Assembly: GCA_963742715.1 (NCBI GenBank)
Contig: CAVUMR010000003.1
Location: 1,302,001-1,366,000 of the forward strand
DNA: 64,000 nt
DNA from: CAVUMR01 sp963742715
GTDB taxonomy: Bacteria > Actinomycetota > Actinomycetes > Mycobacteriales > Micromonosporaceae
Direction: 5' to 3'
Part shown: positions 8,735 to 17,168 of the stretch, piece after piece
How positions within the stretch are numbered: position 1 is the first letter of the stretch
How the letters are laid out: each line of letters opens with the position of its first letter
Program-made: the position numbers and the translations under genes
Notes under the pieces: model-generated
What the model saw: only the letters and a program-made list of their open reading frames with translations
Databases searched by the model: none
What the model was told of the DNA's origin: nothing

Positions 8735-9148
8735 GTGAGCCGGTGGACCTGTCCGCGCTGTGACCGCGAGTTCGGCAACGCCAACCAGTCACACACCTGT
8801 GTACCGGGCGGCTCGGTGGACGACTGCTTCGCCGGCCGGCCGCCGGTCCAGCGGGAGATCTACGACGCACTGGTCGCGCACCTGGAAACCCTCGGCCCGC
8901 TACACCTGGACGCGGTGCGGGTCGGCGTGTTCCTCAAGCACGAGCGCAAGCTCGCCGAGGTACGGCCGATGGCCCGGAGCCTGTCGTTGATGCTGGTACT
9001 GCCCAGGGTGGTCGTGGACCCGAGAATCTCCCGTACCTACCGGATCTCGGCCGACCGCACCGCCCACCACATCAAGTTGACCAGCCAGGACCAGGTCGAC
9101 GAGCAGCTCTACGACTGGCTGACCGAGGCGTACGACGCGGCCGGCTGA
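8735..9148 (+). CDS. Small protein with N-terminal zinc-finger-like motif and DUF5655 domain
   Basis: A 137-residue protein starting at GTG 8735, three bases after the previous stop and so probably co-transcribed. Residues 5-21 (CPRCDREFGNANQSHTC) give a C-x2-C-x12-C pattern with a nearby His that could bind zinc. The rest (VQREIYDALVAHLETLGPLHLDAVRVGVFLKHERKLAEVRPM, then a short beta region and LYDWLTEAYDAA) matches the DUF5655 family, which is found in many actinobacteria and has no assigned reaction. A nearly palindromic stretch at 9223-9244 could form a terminator hairpin after it. Confidence 0.75.
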   Translation: MSRWTCPRCDREFGNANQSHTCVPGGSVDDCFAGRPPVQREIYDALVAHLETLGPLHLDAVRVGVFLKHERKLAEVRPMARSLSLMLVLPRVVVDPRISRTYRISADRTAHHIKLTSQDQVDEQLYDWLTEAYDAAG

Positions 9149-9415
9149 CTCCCGCCGGCTCTGGACAACGCGACCGTGGCGCCCGGGATGACCGGTACCG
9201 CGTCCGCGACGGTCTGTAGGGCTCGATGCCCGGCATAAGCCGGCAATCAGACAATGTCCAGGGCTTCCGGCACTCGCCGTAGATATGCTCACGCCCCTAC
9301 GCTTCGGAGTGCCAACTGTTCGCCTGCGCCCGACCAGAGGGCGCGTGCCGTGTGGAAAGTGCGCCCATCGGGAGCACCGGCGGTCGCGGACGGTGCCGCA
9401 CGGGAGGAACGGGGC

Positions 9416-10606
9416 ATGGCTGCGCTCAGCGTCGGCGTCGTGAAGGAGAGCGCACCCGGGGAACACCGGGTGGCCGTGGTGCCGGACGTGGTGCCGCGGC
9501 TGATCGACGCGGGGCTCGAGGTCCTGGTCGAGGAGGACGCGGGTGCCTCGGCGTGGCTGCCGGACAGCCAGTACTCCCGGGTCGGCGCGACCATACTGCC
9601 GGCCGCGGCGCTGGACGCGCGGGCCGACATTCTGGTGTGCGTACAGCCGCCCGACCGGACCCGCCTGGACCGGCTACGGGAAGGCCAGCTGCTGGTCGGG
9701 CTGCTCGATCCGTTGACCAACCGGGAGCTCGTCGACGTCTGCTCCCGCCGCGGCGTGACCACGATCAGTCTTGACCTGCTCCCCCGTACCCTCAGCCGGG
9801 CACAGTCGATGGACGCGCTCACCTCCCAGGCGAACGTCGCCGGGTACCGCGCCGCGCTGGTGGCCGCGACCGAGTACGGCCGGTACTTCCCGCTGCTGAT
9901 GACCGCGGCCGGTACCGCGAGACCGGCACAGGTGCTGGTACTCGGCGTCGGCGTGGCCGGTCTGGCCGCGATCGGTACCGCCCGGCGGCTCGGCGCGGTG
10001 GTGACCGGGTACGACATCCGCCCCGAGACCCGCGAAGAGGTGCGGTCGGTCGGCGCCCGGTTCCTCGACCTGGCCGGGGTCACGGTCGCCAACGGCACCG
10101 GTGGGTACGCTCGCGCGCTCAGCGACGAGGAGCGCGACGCCCAGCAGGAGGCGCTCCAGCAGCGGATCGGCGAGTTCGACATCGTGATCGCGACCGCCCA
10201 GGTGCCGGGCCGGAAACCACCACTGCTGGTCACCGGTGAGGCGCTGAAGAGCATGCGGCCCGGCTCGGTGGTGGTGGACCTGGCCGCCGGCCCGCACGGC
10301 GGCAACGTCGAGGGCTCGGTACCCGGCCAGCACCTCGTTCTCGCGGACGGCGTGCTCGTGGTCGGCGCGGGAAACCTGGCCGCGGCGATGGCACCCGGCG
10401 CTTCCGCGGCGTACGCCAGAAACATCCTTTCCATGGTCACCCACCTGGCGCACGACGGCGCACTGGCGATCGACCTGGCCGACGAGATCCAGGCCGCGGT
10501 CGTGGTCACCCACGACGGCGCCGTGGTCAGCCCGACCCTCGCCGGGGTACAGGACGGCCCGATCGTCACCGCACCGCGGGCCGGCCGCGCCGGCGGCAGC
10601 CGATGA
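9416..10606 (+). CDS. pntAA: NAD(P) transhydrogenase subunit alpha part 1 (PntAA)
   Basis: A 396-residue NAD(H)-binding domain I of the proton-translocating transhydrogenase, which transfers hydride between NADH and NADP+ using the proton gradient. It starts SVGVVKESAPGEHRVAVVP, the AlaDH/PNT N-terminal signature, and has the Rossmann glycine motif VLGVGVAGLAAIGTARRLGA near residues 180-200. The mobile-loop region and VVVDLAAGPHGGN follow. ATG at 9416 has GGGAGGAAC ahead. The open frame runs back to 9254, but that extension is not protein-like. No membrane helices are present. These lie in the separate next gene, as in other three-subunit bacterial forms. Confidence 0.93.
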   Translation: MAALSVGVVKESAPGEHRVAVVPDVVPRLIDAGLEVLVEEDAGASAWLPDSQYSRVGATILPAAALDARADILVCVQPPDRTRLDRLREGQLLVGLLDPLTNRELVDVCSRRGVTTISLDLLPRTLSRAQSMDALTSQANVAGYRAALVAATEYGRYFPLLMTAAGTARPAQVLVLGVGVAGLAAIGTARRLGAVVTGYDIRPETREEVRSVGARFLDLAGVTVANGTGGYARALSDEERDAQQEALQQRIGEFDIVIATAQVPGRKPPLLVTGEALKSMRPGSVVVDLAAGPHGGNVEGSVPGQHLVLADGVLVVGAGNLAAAMAPGASAAYARNILSMVTHLAHDGALAIDLADEIQAAVVVTHDGAVVSPTLAGVQDGPIVTAPRAGRAGGSR

Positions 10607-10627
10607 GCGAACGCAGCGAACGAAGGA
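10602..10627. other. Short GAGCGAACGCAGCGAACG intergenic motif
   Basis: The stop codon of pntAA opens the string TGAGCGAACGCAGCGAACG, which leads into the AAGGAAGG ribosome site of pntAB. Very similar GAGCGNNCGCAGCGANCG strings are, from memory, frequent near stops in several actinomycete genomes. Only one copy was noticed here. No function can be assigned. Confidence 0.35.
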
Positions 10628-10634
10628 AGGCCCT

Positions 10635-11003
10635 GTGAATACCGATCTGTTGTTCGACCTGACGGTCTTCACGCTGAGCGTGCTGGTCGGCTTCGAAGTG
10701 ATCAGCAAGGTGCCGGCCACGCTGCACACCCCGCTGATGTCCGGCGCCAACTCGATCCACGGCATCGTGGTGGTGGGCGCGATGCTGGTCGCCGCGACGG
10801 TGGACGGCTGGGCCGGATACGTGCTGGCGTTCGTGGCGATGGCGTTCGCGGCGATGAACGTCGTCGGGGGTTACCTGGTGACCGACCGGATGCTGCAGAT
10901 GTTCAAGGCACGGCGGTCGCTCGACCGTGAGGGCGGTATCGCCGCTGATCGCCGGGCCAGCGCCGCTCTGGACAGCCAGACCGGTGAGGGCGGTGCGCGA
11001 TGA
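10635..11003 (+). CDS. pntAB: NAD(P) transhydrogenase subunit alpha part 2 (PntAB)
   Basis: A 122-residue membrane subunit with three hydrophobic helices: LLFDLTVFTLSVLVGFEVI, ANSIHGIVVVGAMLVAATV and VLAFVAMAFAAMNVVGGYLV. It corresponds to the first part of membrane domain II of transhydrogenase. The HTPLMSGANSIHG motif carries the conserved residues of the proton channel. It starts at GTG 10635 with AAGGAAGG upstream, 28 bp after pntAA, and ends in a 4-bp overlap with pntB. The C-terminal tail of about 25 residues is polar and longer than usual. Confidence 0.93.
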   Translation: MNTDLLFDLTVFTLSVLVGFEVISKVPATLHTPLMSGANSIHGIVVVGAMLVAATVDGWAGYVLAFVAMAFAAMNVVGGYLVTDRMLQMFKARRSLDREGGIAADRRASAALDSQTGEGGAR

Positions 11004-12400
11004 GCGGCTTCGACAGCGCCGTACACCTGATCTATCTGGCCGCCGCGGCATCGTTCGTACTCGGCCTGCACCTGATGAACTCACCGGCCACCGCGCGTCG
11101 CGGCAACCAACTGTCCGCCGCCGCGATGGCGGTCGCGATCGCCACCACGCTCGTCGTGCTCGGCAAGGACGGAACCATCACCGGTACCGGCTGGGTGGTG
11201 CTGTTCGCCGGTGCCGCGGTCGGTTCGGTGGCGGGGTTGTACGCCGCGCGCACCGTGGCGATGACCGCGATGCCGCAACTGGTCAGCCTGTTCAACGCGG
11301 TCGGCGGCGGTGCGGCCGCGCTGCTCGCGGTGCACGACCTGACGGGCTCCGATCAGGTACCGGGCCGGATCGCGGTCGCCGGTGCGCTGGACGTACTGAT
11401 CGGCGCGGTCACCTTCACCGGTTCGCTGATCGCGGCCGGCAAGTTGCAGGGTCTGGTACCCGGACAGCCGATCGTGTTCCGTGGCGCCCGGCTGCTGAAC
11501 GTACTGCTGGCGGTGGCATTCGTCGGTAGCGGCGGCTGGCTGATCGCGGACTCCAGCAGTGTCATCGCGCTGCTGATTCTGTCCGTCGCCGCGCTCACCT
11601 TCGGCGTCACGATGGTGCTGCCGATCGGTGGCGCGGACATGCCGGTGGTGATTTCGCTGCTCAACGCGTTCACCGGTACGGCGGTGGCGATGGCCGGCTT
11701 CGTCCTCGGCAACGTCGTCATGATCATCGCGGGCGCGCTGGTGGGAGCGTCCGGTGGCATCCTCACCAAGCTCATGGCCGACGCGATGAACCGGTCGATC
11801 CCGGCCATCATGGTGGGCGGCTTCGGCACCGGGGACGCCGCGGTGGCGGCCGGTGGTGGCGGCGCGCACGTACGCGCGGTGTCCGCCGACGACGTGGCGA
11901 TCCAGCTCGCGTACGCCAGCAAGGTGATCGTGGTACCGGGCTACGGCCTCGCCGCCGCGCAGGCCCAGCACGAGATCGCCGAACTGGCCGACCTGCTGGA
12001 GAGCCGTGGCGTGGACGTGAGCTACGCGATCCATCCGGTCGCCGGCCGGATGCCCGGGCACATGAACGTGCTGCTCGCCGAGTCGAATGTGCCGTACCCG
12101 CAGCTCAAGGAGATGGACGAGATCAACCCGGAGTTCGCGCGTACCGACGTGGCTCTGGTGATCGGGGCGAACGACGTGACGAACCCGGCGGCCCGGCGAC
12201 CTGGTACCGCGATCTCCGGCATGCCGATCCTGGACGTGGATGCCGCGCGCAGCGTGATCGTCATCAAGCGCTCGATGGGCCACGGGTACGCCGGCATCGA
12301 CAACGAGTTGTACACGAATCCAAAGACCGGAATGTTCTTCGCGGACGCCAAGAAGGGCATCGGCGCGCTGATCTCGGCGGTGAAGACGCTGGTCGGCTGA
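11000..12400 (+). CDS. pntB: NAD(P) transhydrogenase subunit beta (PntB)
   Basis: A 466-residue subunit. About nine hydrophobic helices up to residue 265 complete the membrane channel (domain II), including LHLMNSPATARRGNQLSAAAMAVAI and ISLLNAFTGTAVAMAGF. The C-terminal domain III (from about 290) binds NADP(H): VIVVPGYGLAAAQAQHEIAELAD, then GRMPGHMNVLLAE, GANDVTNPAAR and KRSMGHGYAGIDNELY. All hallmark motifs are intact, so the enzyme is probably active and supplies NADPH for biosynthesis. ATG overlaps the pntAB stop by 4 bp. It converges closely (8 bp) on the toxin gene at 12409. Confidence 0.95.
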   Translation: MSGFDSAVHLIYLAAAASFVLGLHLMNSPATARRGNQLSAAAMAVAIATTLVVLGKDGTITGTGWVVLFAGAAVGSVAGLYAARTVAMTAMPQLVSLFNAVGGGAAALLAVHDLTGSDQVPGRIAVAGALDVLIGAVTFTGSLIAAGKLQGLVPGQPIVFRGARLLNVLLAVAFVGSGGWLIADSSSVIALLILSVAALTFGVTMVLPIGGADMPVVISLLNAFTGTAVAMAGFVLGNVVMIIAGALVGASGGILTKLMADAMNRSIPAIMVGGFGTGDAAVAAGGGGAHVRAVSADDVAIQLAYASKVIVVPGYGLAAAQAQHEIAELADLLESRGVDVSYAIHPVAGRMPGHMNVLLAESNVPYPQLKEMDEINPEFARTDVALVIGANDVTNPAARRPGTAISGMPILDVDAARSVIVIKRSMGHGYAGIDNELYTNPKTGMFFADAKKGIGALISAVKTLVG

Positions 12401-12408
12401 CCGGCGCG

Positions 12409-12738
12409 TCAGCGGCGGGTGCCGAGCACGACGGTCAGCGCGGCGTCGAGATGACTCATGGTGGACGGTGGCAGGTCGGCGAACGACCTCTCGCCGAGAC
12501 GCCCCTGGCTCACCTCGACCAGGCGGTCCGGCATGATCCAGCCGCGCTCGCCCAGACCGGGCGGGATCGGCACCGAGACGCCGGTGTCGGCGGCGTCCGA
12601 ATCGACGGTGACCCGGGCGATGATCGCCCGACTGGTCGCCTCGTGCATCTCGTCGGAGGAGACCACGGCCACCAGCAGTGCGCCGGCGGCGACGGTGTTC
12701 ATCCGGCGCAGTTGGCCCCGGCGGACCGGCTCGACCAT
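12409..12738 (-). CDS. MazF/PemK-like endoribonuclease toxin
   Basis: A 109-residue protein with the SH3-like MazF/PemK layout: VRRGQLRRM, a beta region ending VVSSDEMHEATSRAIIARVTVD, then WIMPDRLVEVSQGRLGE and the C-terminal LPPSTMSHLDAALTVVLG helix. In classical MazF the central catalytic region reads D-Q-x-R-T; here it is M-P-D-R-L, so catalytic competence is uncertain. The start is ATG 12738, which shares its A with the stop of the upstream gene (TGATG), the usual antitoxin-toxin coupling. A GTG at 12741 would add one residue. Family assignment rests on gene order, size and the C-terminal motif. Confidence 0.72.
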   Translation of the reverse strand: MVEPVRRGQLRRMNTVAAGALLVAVVSSDEMHEATSRAIIARVTVDSDAADTGVSVPIPPGLGERGWIMPDRLVEVSQGRLGERSFADLPPSTMSHLDAALTVVLGTRR

Positions 12739-12968
12739 CACGCGACGTCGCCTGCCAGCTCGGCGGCGAGCTCGTCGACGTCCATGCCCTCACGACGGTA
12801 GATACGCTCCGAAGCCTCGAAGTACAACGTCGCCTCGCGGGCCCGTAACTCGCGGTTGACCAGCGCCGACAGGGAGATTCCCTCGGCTTGGGCGCGGACG
12901 CGTAACCGTTCGATCAGGCTCTTTTCGAGCGACATGGTGACCGGCGTGGTTCTCACGCGGGCCATCAT
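12738..12968 (-). CDS. Ribbon-helix-helix-type antitoxin partner of the MazF-like gene
   Basis: A 76-residue protein. The N-terminal strand TTPVTMSLEKSLIERLRVRAQAEGISLSALVNRELRAREA has the beta-alpha-alpha pattern of ribbon-helix-helix antitoxins. The acidic tail (FEASERIYRREGMDVDELAAELAGDV) is of the kind that wraps the toxin. GAGGAT lies 6 bp before the ATG at 12968; ATG 12965 is an alternative. Upstream DNA (12975-13010) is clearly AT-rich against its surroundings and is the likely promoter. Within it CGACATAC and CATACGACATACC form short direct repeats that could be the operator. Confidence 0.78.
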   Translation of the reverse strand: MMARVRTTPVTMSLEKSLIERLRVRAQAEGISLSALVNRELRAREATLYFEASERIYRREGMDVDELAAELAGDVA

Positions 12969-12971
12969 AGC

Positions 12972-13010
12972 GATCCTCATATATTCGGTATGTCGTATGT
13001 GCACAACTCG
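12972..13010 (-). promoter_or_regulatory. AT-rich promoter/operator region of the toxin-antitoxin pair
   Basis: On the minus strand the sequence reads CATACGACATACCGAATAT just before the antitoxin gene. It contains two CATAC repeats 7 bp apart and an ATATT element. This is the only AT-rich island in several kilobases. The exact -10/-35 boxes are not clear. Confidence 0.45.
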
Positions 13011-13030
13011 GCCGTTGCGCCGTGCGGGCG

Positions 13031-15601
13031 CTACTGCGGGCCGACGTCTGTCACCCGGACGACCGCGACCCCGGCCTCGTCGGAGGCGTCCAGGTCGATC
13101 TCCGCGCTGATGCCCCAGTCGTGGTCGCCGGCCGGGTCGTCGAAGATCTGCCGTACCTTCCACACCCGCGTCGGGCCGCCGTCCTCGTCGGTCTCGTCCC
13201 GGCTGGCCTCGTCCCTGCGCTCCGCGCCGGATCGCGCGTCCACCAGCAGCAACGCCGGCCCGCGGGCATCCGGCCCGGTACCGATCTCGTCGTACTCCTC
13301 GAAGTACGGCGCGAGCGCGTCGGCCCACTCGTCGGCGGTCCAGCCGTCCTCCCCGTCCAGTTCGCCCAGCACGTCGTACCGTCGGATCGCGGCGAGCTCG
13401 ACGCGGCGGAACAGCGCGTTGCGGACCAGGACCCGGAAGGCGCGGGCGTTGGTGGTGACCCGGGGCGGCTCGTCCGGCCGGTCGGCGGCGCGGGTCAGGG
13501 CCGTGTCGGCGCCCGAGCGCAGCCGCTCCCACTCGTCGATGAGGCTCGAGTCGACCTGGCGTACCAGCTCGCCGAGCCACTCGATCAGGTCGGCCAGGTC
13601 CTCGGTCCGGGCGTCCTCGGGTACCGACTGGCGCAGCGCCTTGTACGTGTCCGCGAGGTACCGCAGCACGAGGCCTTCCGAGCGGGCCAGGTTGTAGAAG
13701 CTGACGTACTCGACGAACGTCATGGCGCGCTCGTACATGTCCCGTACCAGCGACTTCGGCTTGACCTCGTAGTCGGCGACCCACGGGTGGCCGCGCCGGT
13801 ACAGCTCGTACGCCGCGTCGAGCAGTTCGTCGAGCGGTTTCGGGTACGTGACCTCGTCGAGCAGCTCCATCCGCTGGTCGTACTCGATGCCATCGGCCTT
13901 CATCGCGGTCACCGCCTCGCCGCGCGCCTTGAACAACTGCGCGGAAAGTACCGGTCGCGGATTCTCCAATGTGGACTCGACGACCGACACCACGTCCAGG
14001 TGGTACAGCGGAGACTCCCGGTCCAGCAGTTCCATCGCGGCCAGTGCGAACGGTGACAGCGGCTGGTTCAGCGCGAAGTCCAGTTGCAGGTCGACGGTGA
14101 GGCGTGCCCGGCGCCCCGCCTCGTCCGGCGACGGCAGTTGCTCGACCACCCCGCCGGCGAGCAGCGCCCGGTAGATCGCGATGGCGTGCCGGATGTGCTT
14201 GCGCTGCGCCGGCCGGTCCTCGTGGCTGGTGGTGATCAGGTGCCGCATCGCTTCGAACGCGTCGCCCGGTCGGGCGATCACGTTGAGCAGCATCGCGTGG
14301 GTGACCCCGAAGCTGGACTTCAGCGGCTCCGGCTCGGCGGCCACCAGCCGCTCGAACGTCGGCTCGCCCCAGGACACGAAGCCCTGCGGTGGCGCCTTGC
14401 GTACCACCTTGCGTCGCTTCTTCGGGTCGTCACCGGCCTTGGCCAGCGCTTTCACGTTCTCCACCACATGATCGGGGGCCTGCACGACCACGTAGCCGAA
14501 CGTGTCGTACCCGGGTCGCCCGGCGCGACCGGAGATCTGGTGGAACTCGCGCGCCTGCAGGTGCCGGGTCTTGACCCCGTCGTACTTGGACAGCGCGGTG
14601 AACATGACCGTGCGGATCGGCACGTTGATGCCGACGCCGAGGGTGTCGGTACCGCAGATGACCTTGAGCAGCCCGGCCTGTGCGAGCGTCTCGACCAGCC
14701 GGCGGTACTTGGGCAGCATGCCCGCGTGGTGTACGCCGATGCCGTGCCGGACCAGTCTCGACAGCGTCTTGCCGAAGCCGGCGGTGAACCGGAAGTTGCC
14801 GATGGCGTCGGCGATCGCGTCCTTCTCCGCGCGGGTACACACGTTCACGCTGGTCAGCGCCTGTGCGCGCTCCAATGCCGCGGCCTGGGTGAAGTGCACG
14901 ATGTACACCGGCGCCTGATGGGTGGAAAGAAGTTCGGACAGCGTCTCGTGTACGGGCGTCGTGACGTACGAGAAATGCAGCGGAACCGGCCGCTCGACCG
15001 ACCGGACGACGGCGACCGGCCGCCCGGTGCGCCGGGTCAGGTCCTCCTCGAACCGCGTCATGTCGCCGAGGGTCGCCGACATCAGCACGAACTGGGCCTG
15101 CGGCAACTCGATCAGCGGCACCTGCCACGCCCAGCCGCGGTCCGGGTCGGCATAGAAGTGGAACTCGTCCATCACGACCTGGCCGACGTCGGCCCGCTCG
15201 CCGCCGCGCAACGCCAGGTTGGCAAGGATTTCCGCGGTACAGGCGATGATCGGCGCATCGTCGTTGACGCTCGCGTCGCCGGTCATCATGCCGACGTTCT
15301 CCGGGCCGAACAGGTCGCAGAGCGCGAAGAACTTCTCCGACACGAGCGCCTTGATCGGCGCGGTGTAGAACGTCGTCCGGTTGTCGGCCAGCGCGGCGAA
15401 GTGTGCGCCGACGGCCACCATGCTCTTGCCGGACCCGGTCGGCGTACTGAGGATGACGTGCCCGCCGGACACGATCTCGATCAGCGCCTCTTCCTGGTGC
15501 GGATAGAGACTGAACCCCTCGTCCTTCGCCCAGCCGGCGAACGCCTCGAAGACCTCGTCGGGATCACTCGCGTCGCGTGGCAGCCGGTCGAAAAGATTCA
15601 T
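13031..15601 (-). CDS. Ski2-like DEAD/DEAH RNA helicase with DUF3516 C-terminus
   Basis: An 856-residue superfamily 2 helicase. Motif I is STPTGSGKSMVAVGAHFAAL near residue 47, motif II VVMDEFHFYADPDRGWAWQ near 140, motif III LMSATLGDM, and motif VI QISGRAGRPGYDTFG near 360. The remaining 450 residues form the long helical C-terminal region (DUF3516) seen in actinobacterial relatives, ending in an acidic tail. ATP-dependent RNA unwinding or RNA turnover is the expected role. The start is ATG 15601 (MNLFDRLPRD); a longer frame to 15703 lacks family similarity. A divergent, truncated gene begins 86 bp away. Confidence 0.88.
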   Translation of the reverse strand: MNLFDRLPRDASDPDEVFEAFAGWAKDEGFSLYPHQEEALIEIVSGGHVILSTPTGSGKSMVAVGAHFAALADNRTTFYTAPIKALVSEKFFALCDLFGPENVGMMTGDASVNDDAPIIACTAEILANLALRGGERADVGQVVMDEFHFYADPDRGWAWQVPLIELPQAQFVLMSATLGDMTRFEEDLTRRTGRPVAVVRSVERPVPLHFSYVTTPVHETLSELLSTHQAPVYIVHFTQAAALERAQALTSVNVCTRAEKDAIADAIGNFRFTAGFGKTLSRLVRHGIGVHHAGMLPKYRRLVETLAQAGLLKVICGTDTLGVGINVPIRTVMFTALSKYDGVKTRHLQAREFHQISGRAGRPGYDTFGYVVVQAPDHVVENVKALAKAGDDPKKRRKVVRKAPPQGFVSWGEPTFERLVAAEPEPLKSSFGVTHAMLLNVIARPGDAFEAMRHLITTSHEDRPAQRKHIRHAIAIYRALLAGGVVEQLPSPDEAGRRARLTVDLQLDFALNQPLSPFALAAMELLDRESPLYHLDVVSVVESTLENPRPVLSAQLFKARGEAVTAMKADGIEYDQRMELLDEVTYPKPLDELLDAAYELYRRGHPWVADYEVKPKSLVRDMYERAMTFVEYVSFYNLARSEGLVLRYLADTYKALRQSVPEDARTEDLADLIEWLGELVRQVDSSLIDEWERLRSGADTALTRAADRPDEPPRVTTNARAFRVLVRNALFRRVELAAIRRYDVLGELDGEDGWTADEWADALAPYFEEYDEIGTGPDARGPALLLVDARSGAERRDEASRDETDEDGGPTRVWKVRQIFDDPAGDHDWGISAEIDLDASDEAGVAVVRVTDVGPQ

Positions 15602-15687
15602 GGTCCGTCCATCATGCCCGGCTCGCCGGCTGGGTGGGCGCGCCGACAAACCCCGGCCCGGACCCGGCAGCGCACTAGCCTCCCGGC

Positions 15688-15849
15688 ATGGTTCCGCAAG
15701 CACAGCCGCCGGCCCGCCAGGTGCGGGCGTTGTACGACGAGTCCACGATCGTCGTATGCCAGGCGTACTCCCCCGAGATCGCCGAACCCGCGCTCGCGGC
15801 CGGCACGTTCGTACCGCCGTTCAAGATCGACCGGATGACGTGGATCAAA
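15688..15849 (+). pseudogene. Truncated DUF4291-family gene (N-terminal 54 codons only)
   Basis: The reading frame opens with VRALYDESTIVVCQAYS and continues to FVPPFKIDRMTWIK, the very conserved N-terminus of DUF4291 proteins (about 200 residues when complete). After the Lys at codon 54 similarity stops abruptly and the frame runs on through unrelated sequence (LPADKPTRCAG) to 16023. The remaining three quarters of the gene are missing. The break coincides with the left edge of the Rhs island, so the island or a deletion within it probably cut this gene. The function of DUF4291 is unknown. Confidence 0.75.
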
Positions 15850-16079
15850 CTGCCAGCTGACAAACCAACCCGTTGCGCCGGACCCAAGCCCGAATTTACC
15901 TACAGGCAGGACAACTCGGCGCGTATGTGCTTAGACCAACCTCACGCCAACCCCAGGCCGCCTCCGCTCCTGTCTTGGCATCCGCCTCGAACAGCAGCAG
16001 CGACGCAACGGGGTCGATCGTGAACAGGGGGGCGGGGATCGGTCATCCGCCCGGCCCCCAGAACGCACGAGACGGGCGC

Positions 16080-16478
16080 CTATGCGATCTCATGTCGTCG
16101 CTCGGCAAATACTTTGACGGCCGTCTCGTCGCCGTCTACCAGGCGTTCGTAGAAGGTGTGGTCGTCTGCCCACTCCGGAAACGAGAGGATCGGATATTGG
16201 TTCTCGCGGTCAAACTTGAAGTAACCGATCTTCCAGGACGTAGGCAACTCGCCGTCGACGACCTCGAAGAGCGGCGCTGGAGCCCACGTCGGCCACGGAT
16301 GACCGTCGTCATTAAGAATGTAATACCAGGCGATGCCGAGGTAGATCGTCACGGCGAACACCGCGTAGACGCGGCCGATGGTGACTGGAAAGGCCGTGTC
16401 GCTTTCGACTCCGGCCGAACTGTCACGGCTCTGTGCCGGAAGGCTCTCCCCGGTCCTGGCGATGGCTCGGACGATCAT
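16080..16478 (-). CDS. Candidate immunity protein of the orphan Rhs tip, one membrane helix
   Basis: A 132-residue protein with no recognised family. Residues 36-56 (GRVYAVFAVTIYLGIAWYYIL) form one transmembrane helix, followed by a Trp/Pro/acidic domain (GHPWPTWAPAPLFEVVDGE, then WKIGYFKFDRENQYPILSFPEWADD). Its ATG at 16478 overlaps the stop of the orphan Rhs tip by 4 bp (ATGA), the position where immunity genes sit in Rhs/polymorphic-toxin loci. Codon use is visibly less GC-biased at third positions than flanking genes, which suggests transfer. The immunity role is inferred from position only. Confidence 0.6.
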   Translation of the reverse strand: MIVRAIARTGESLPAQSRDSSAGVESDTAFPVTIGRVYAVFAVTIYLGIAWYYILNDDGHPWPTWAPAPLFEVVDGELPTSWKIGYFKFDRENQYPILSFPEWADDHTFYERLVDGDETAVKVFAERRHEIA

Positions 16479-16871
16479 TTGAACTTGAACTCCACGTCCC
16501 TCTTGGTGATTAGATCGCGGAAGTAGTGGACACGGGTGGGCGACGCCGGGCCCGACTTGCCGAAGACGTCAACCGGCTGGCCGGGGGAGTTGTTACGAAT
16601 GCAGAAGCGTGCTGGCTGTCGTAGGCGTAGTGATGCGCTACCCGCACCGCCACCGTCACGGCCCGGGATCGGCACCCAACCGACACTCTTGGCCCAACCG
16701 ACCGCGTTACACCACCAGCTGCTGCACGGCCGGAAGGTGGCGAACGCCGCCATGATCTCTTTGGTCTGATTCACCCCGCAGTGCGGGAAACAGCCGTGCC
16801 CGCCGCCGTCGGGCCGCATCAGCATCAGCCCGGACGGGTCGGCGTCGGTGACCGGGTTGTGCCCGGCGTAG
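16475..16871 (-). pseudogene. Orphan Rhs C-terminal tip (displaced toxin cassette)
   Basis: The frame begins inside the Rhs core end, YAGHNPVTDADPSGLMLMR, runs through a Cys-rich linker (GCFPHCGVNQ, CSSWWCNAVGWAKS, GWVPIPGRDGGGAG), and ends in a unique 54-residue tail (from SASLRLRQPARFCIRNN to RDVEFKFK). Up to the GGGAG it is almost identical to the tip of the main Rhs gene at 17891-18720; after that the two differ completely. There is no upstream Rhs body or start codon, so it is a displaced tip that could be expressed only after recombination. The tail is short and no nuclease motif is recognised. It overlaps the membrane protein gene downstream by 4 bp. Confidence 0.75.
16639..16871. repeat. 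233-bp direct repeat, copy 1 (orphan tip)
   Basis: This copy matches 18487-18719 along its full length with two differences seen by eye: G/C in the codon that gives Asn here and Lys in the other copy, and C/G near the outer end. It encodes the conserved end of the Rhs core plus the linker before the toxin domain. The offset between copies is 1,848 bp. Recombination between them would swap one toxin tip for the other. Confidence 0.9.
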
Positions 16872-16949
16872 CCGCGGGCTGGAAGTCCAGTAGCAGTTGG
16901 CCACGGTCTCGAAAGCAGTCCCCGCCAAGCGCATCGAAGCGCGCCGCGG

Positions 16950-17168
16950 CTAGTGGCCGTCACCGTTGTAGATGGTGCCAAGTACGTGCACTTCGGGCGG
17001 ACCACGCCCGGTCGTCGCATTCGATGTACTCGAGGCCTTCGCGTACGCGTCGAAGGTGTAGTTGGCGATGGCGGACGCTGGGAGGTTGGTCGCCGCCTCA
17101 GCCAACGCGGTGACACCGAGCCAAGCCATCACCAGGTCGAGTCGGATGAGAGCCAGGGTTCGCATCAT
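16950..17168 (-). CDS. Small unrecognised protein in the Rhs island
   Basis: A 72-residue frame starting with ATGATG at 17168, overlapping the TGA of the preceding frame, and ending at 16950. The N-terminus (LALIRLDLVMAWLGVTALAEAA) is hydrophobic and could be a signal or membrane segment. The rest (LPASAIANYTFDAYAKASSTSN, then HVLGTIYNGDGH) resembles no family I know. Its position between Rhs tips suggests a remnant or small immunity gene. Low confidence that it is expressed. Confidence 0.4.
   Translation of the reverse strand: MMRTLALIRLDLVMAWLGVTALAEAATNLPASAIANYTFDAYAKASSTSNATTGRGPPEVHVLGTIYNGDGH

Noticed and set aside
14084..15838. 584-residue open frame on the plus strand
   Set aside because: It lies antisense to the helicase gene, whose motifs are clear. 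The frame has no domain or start signal.
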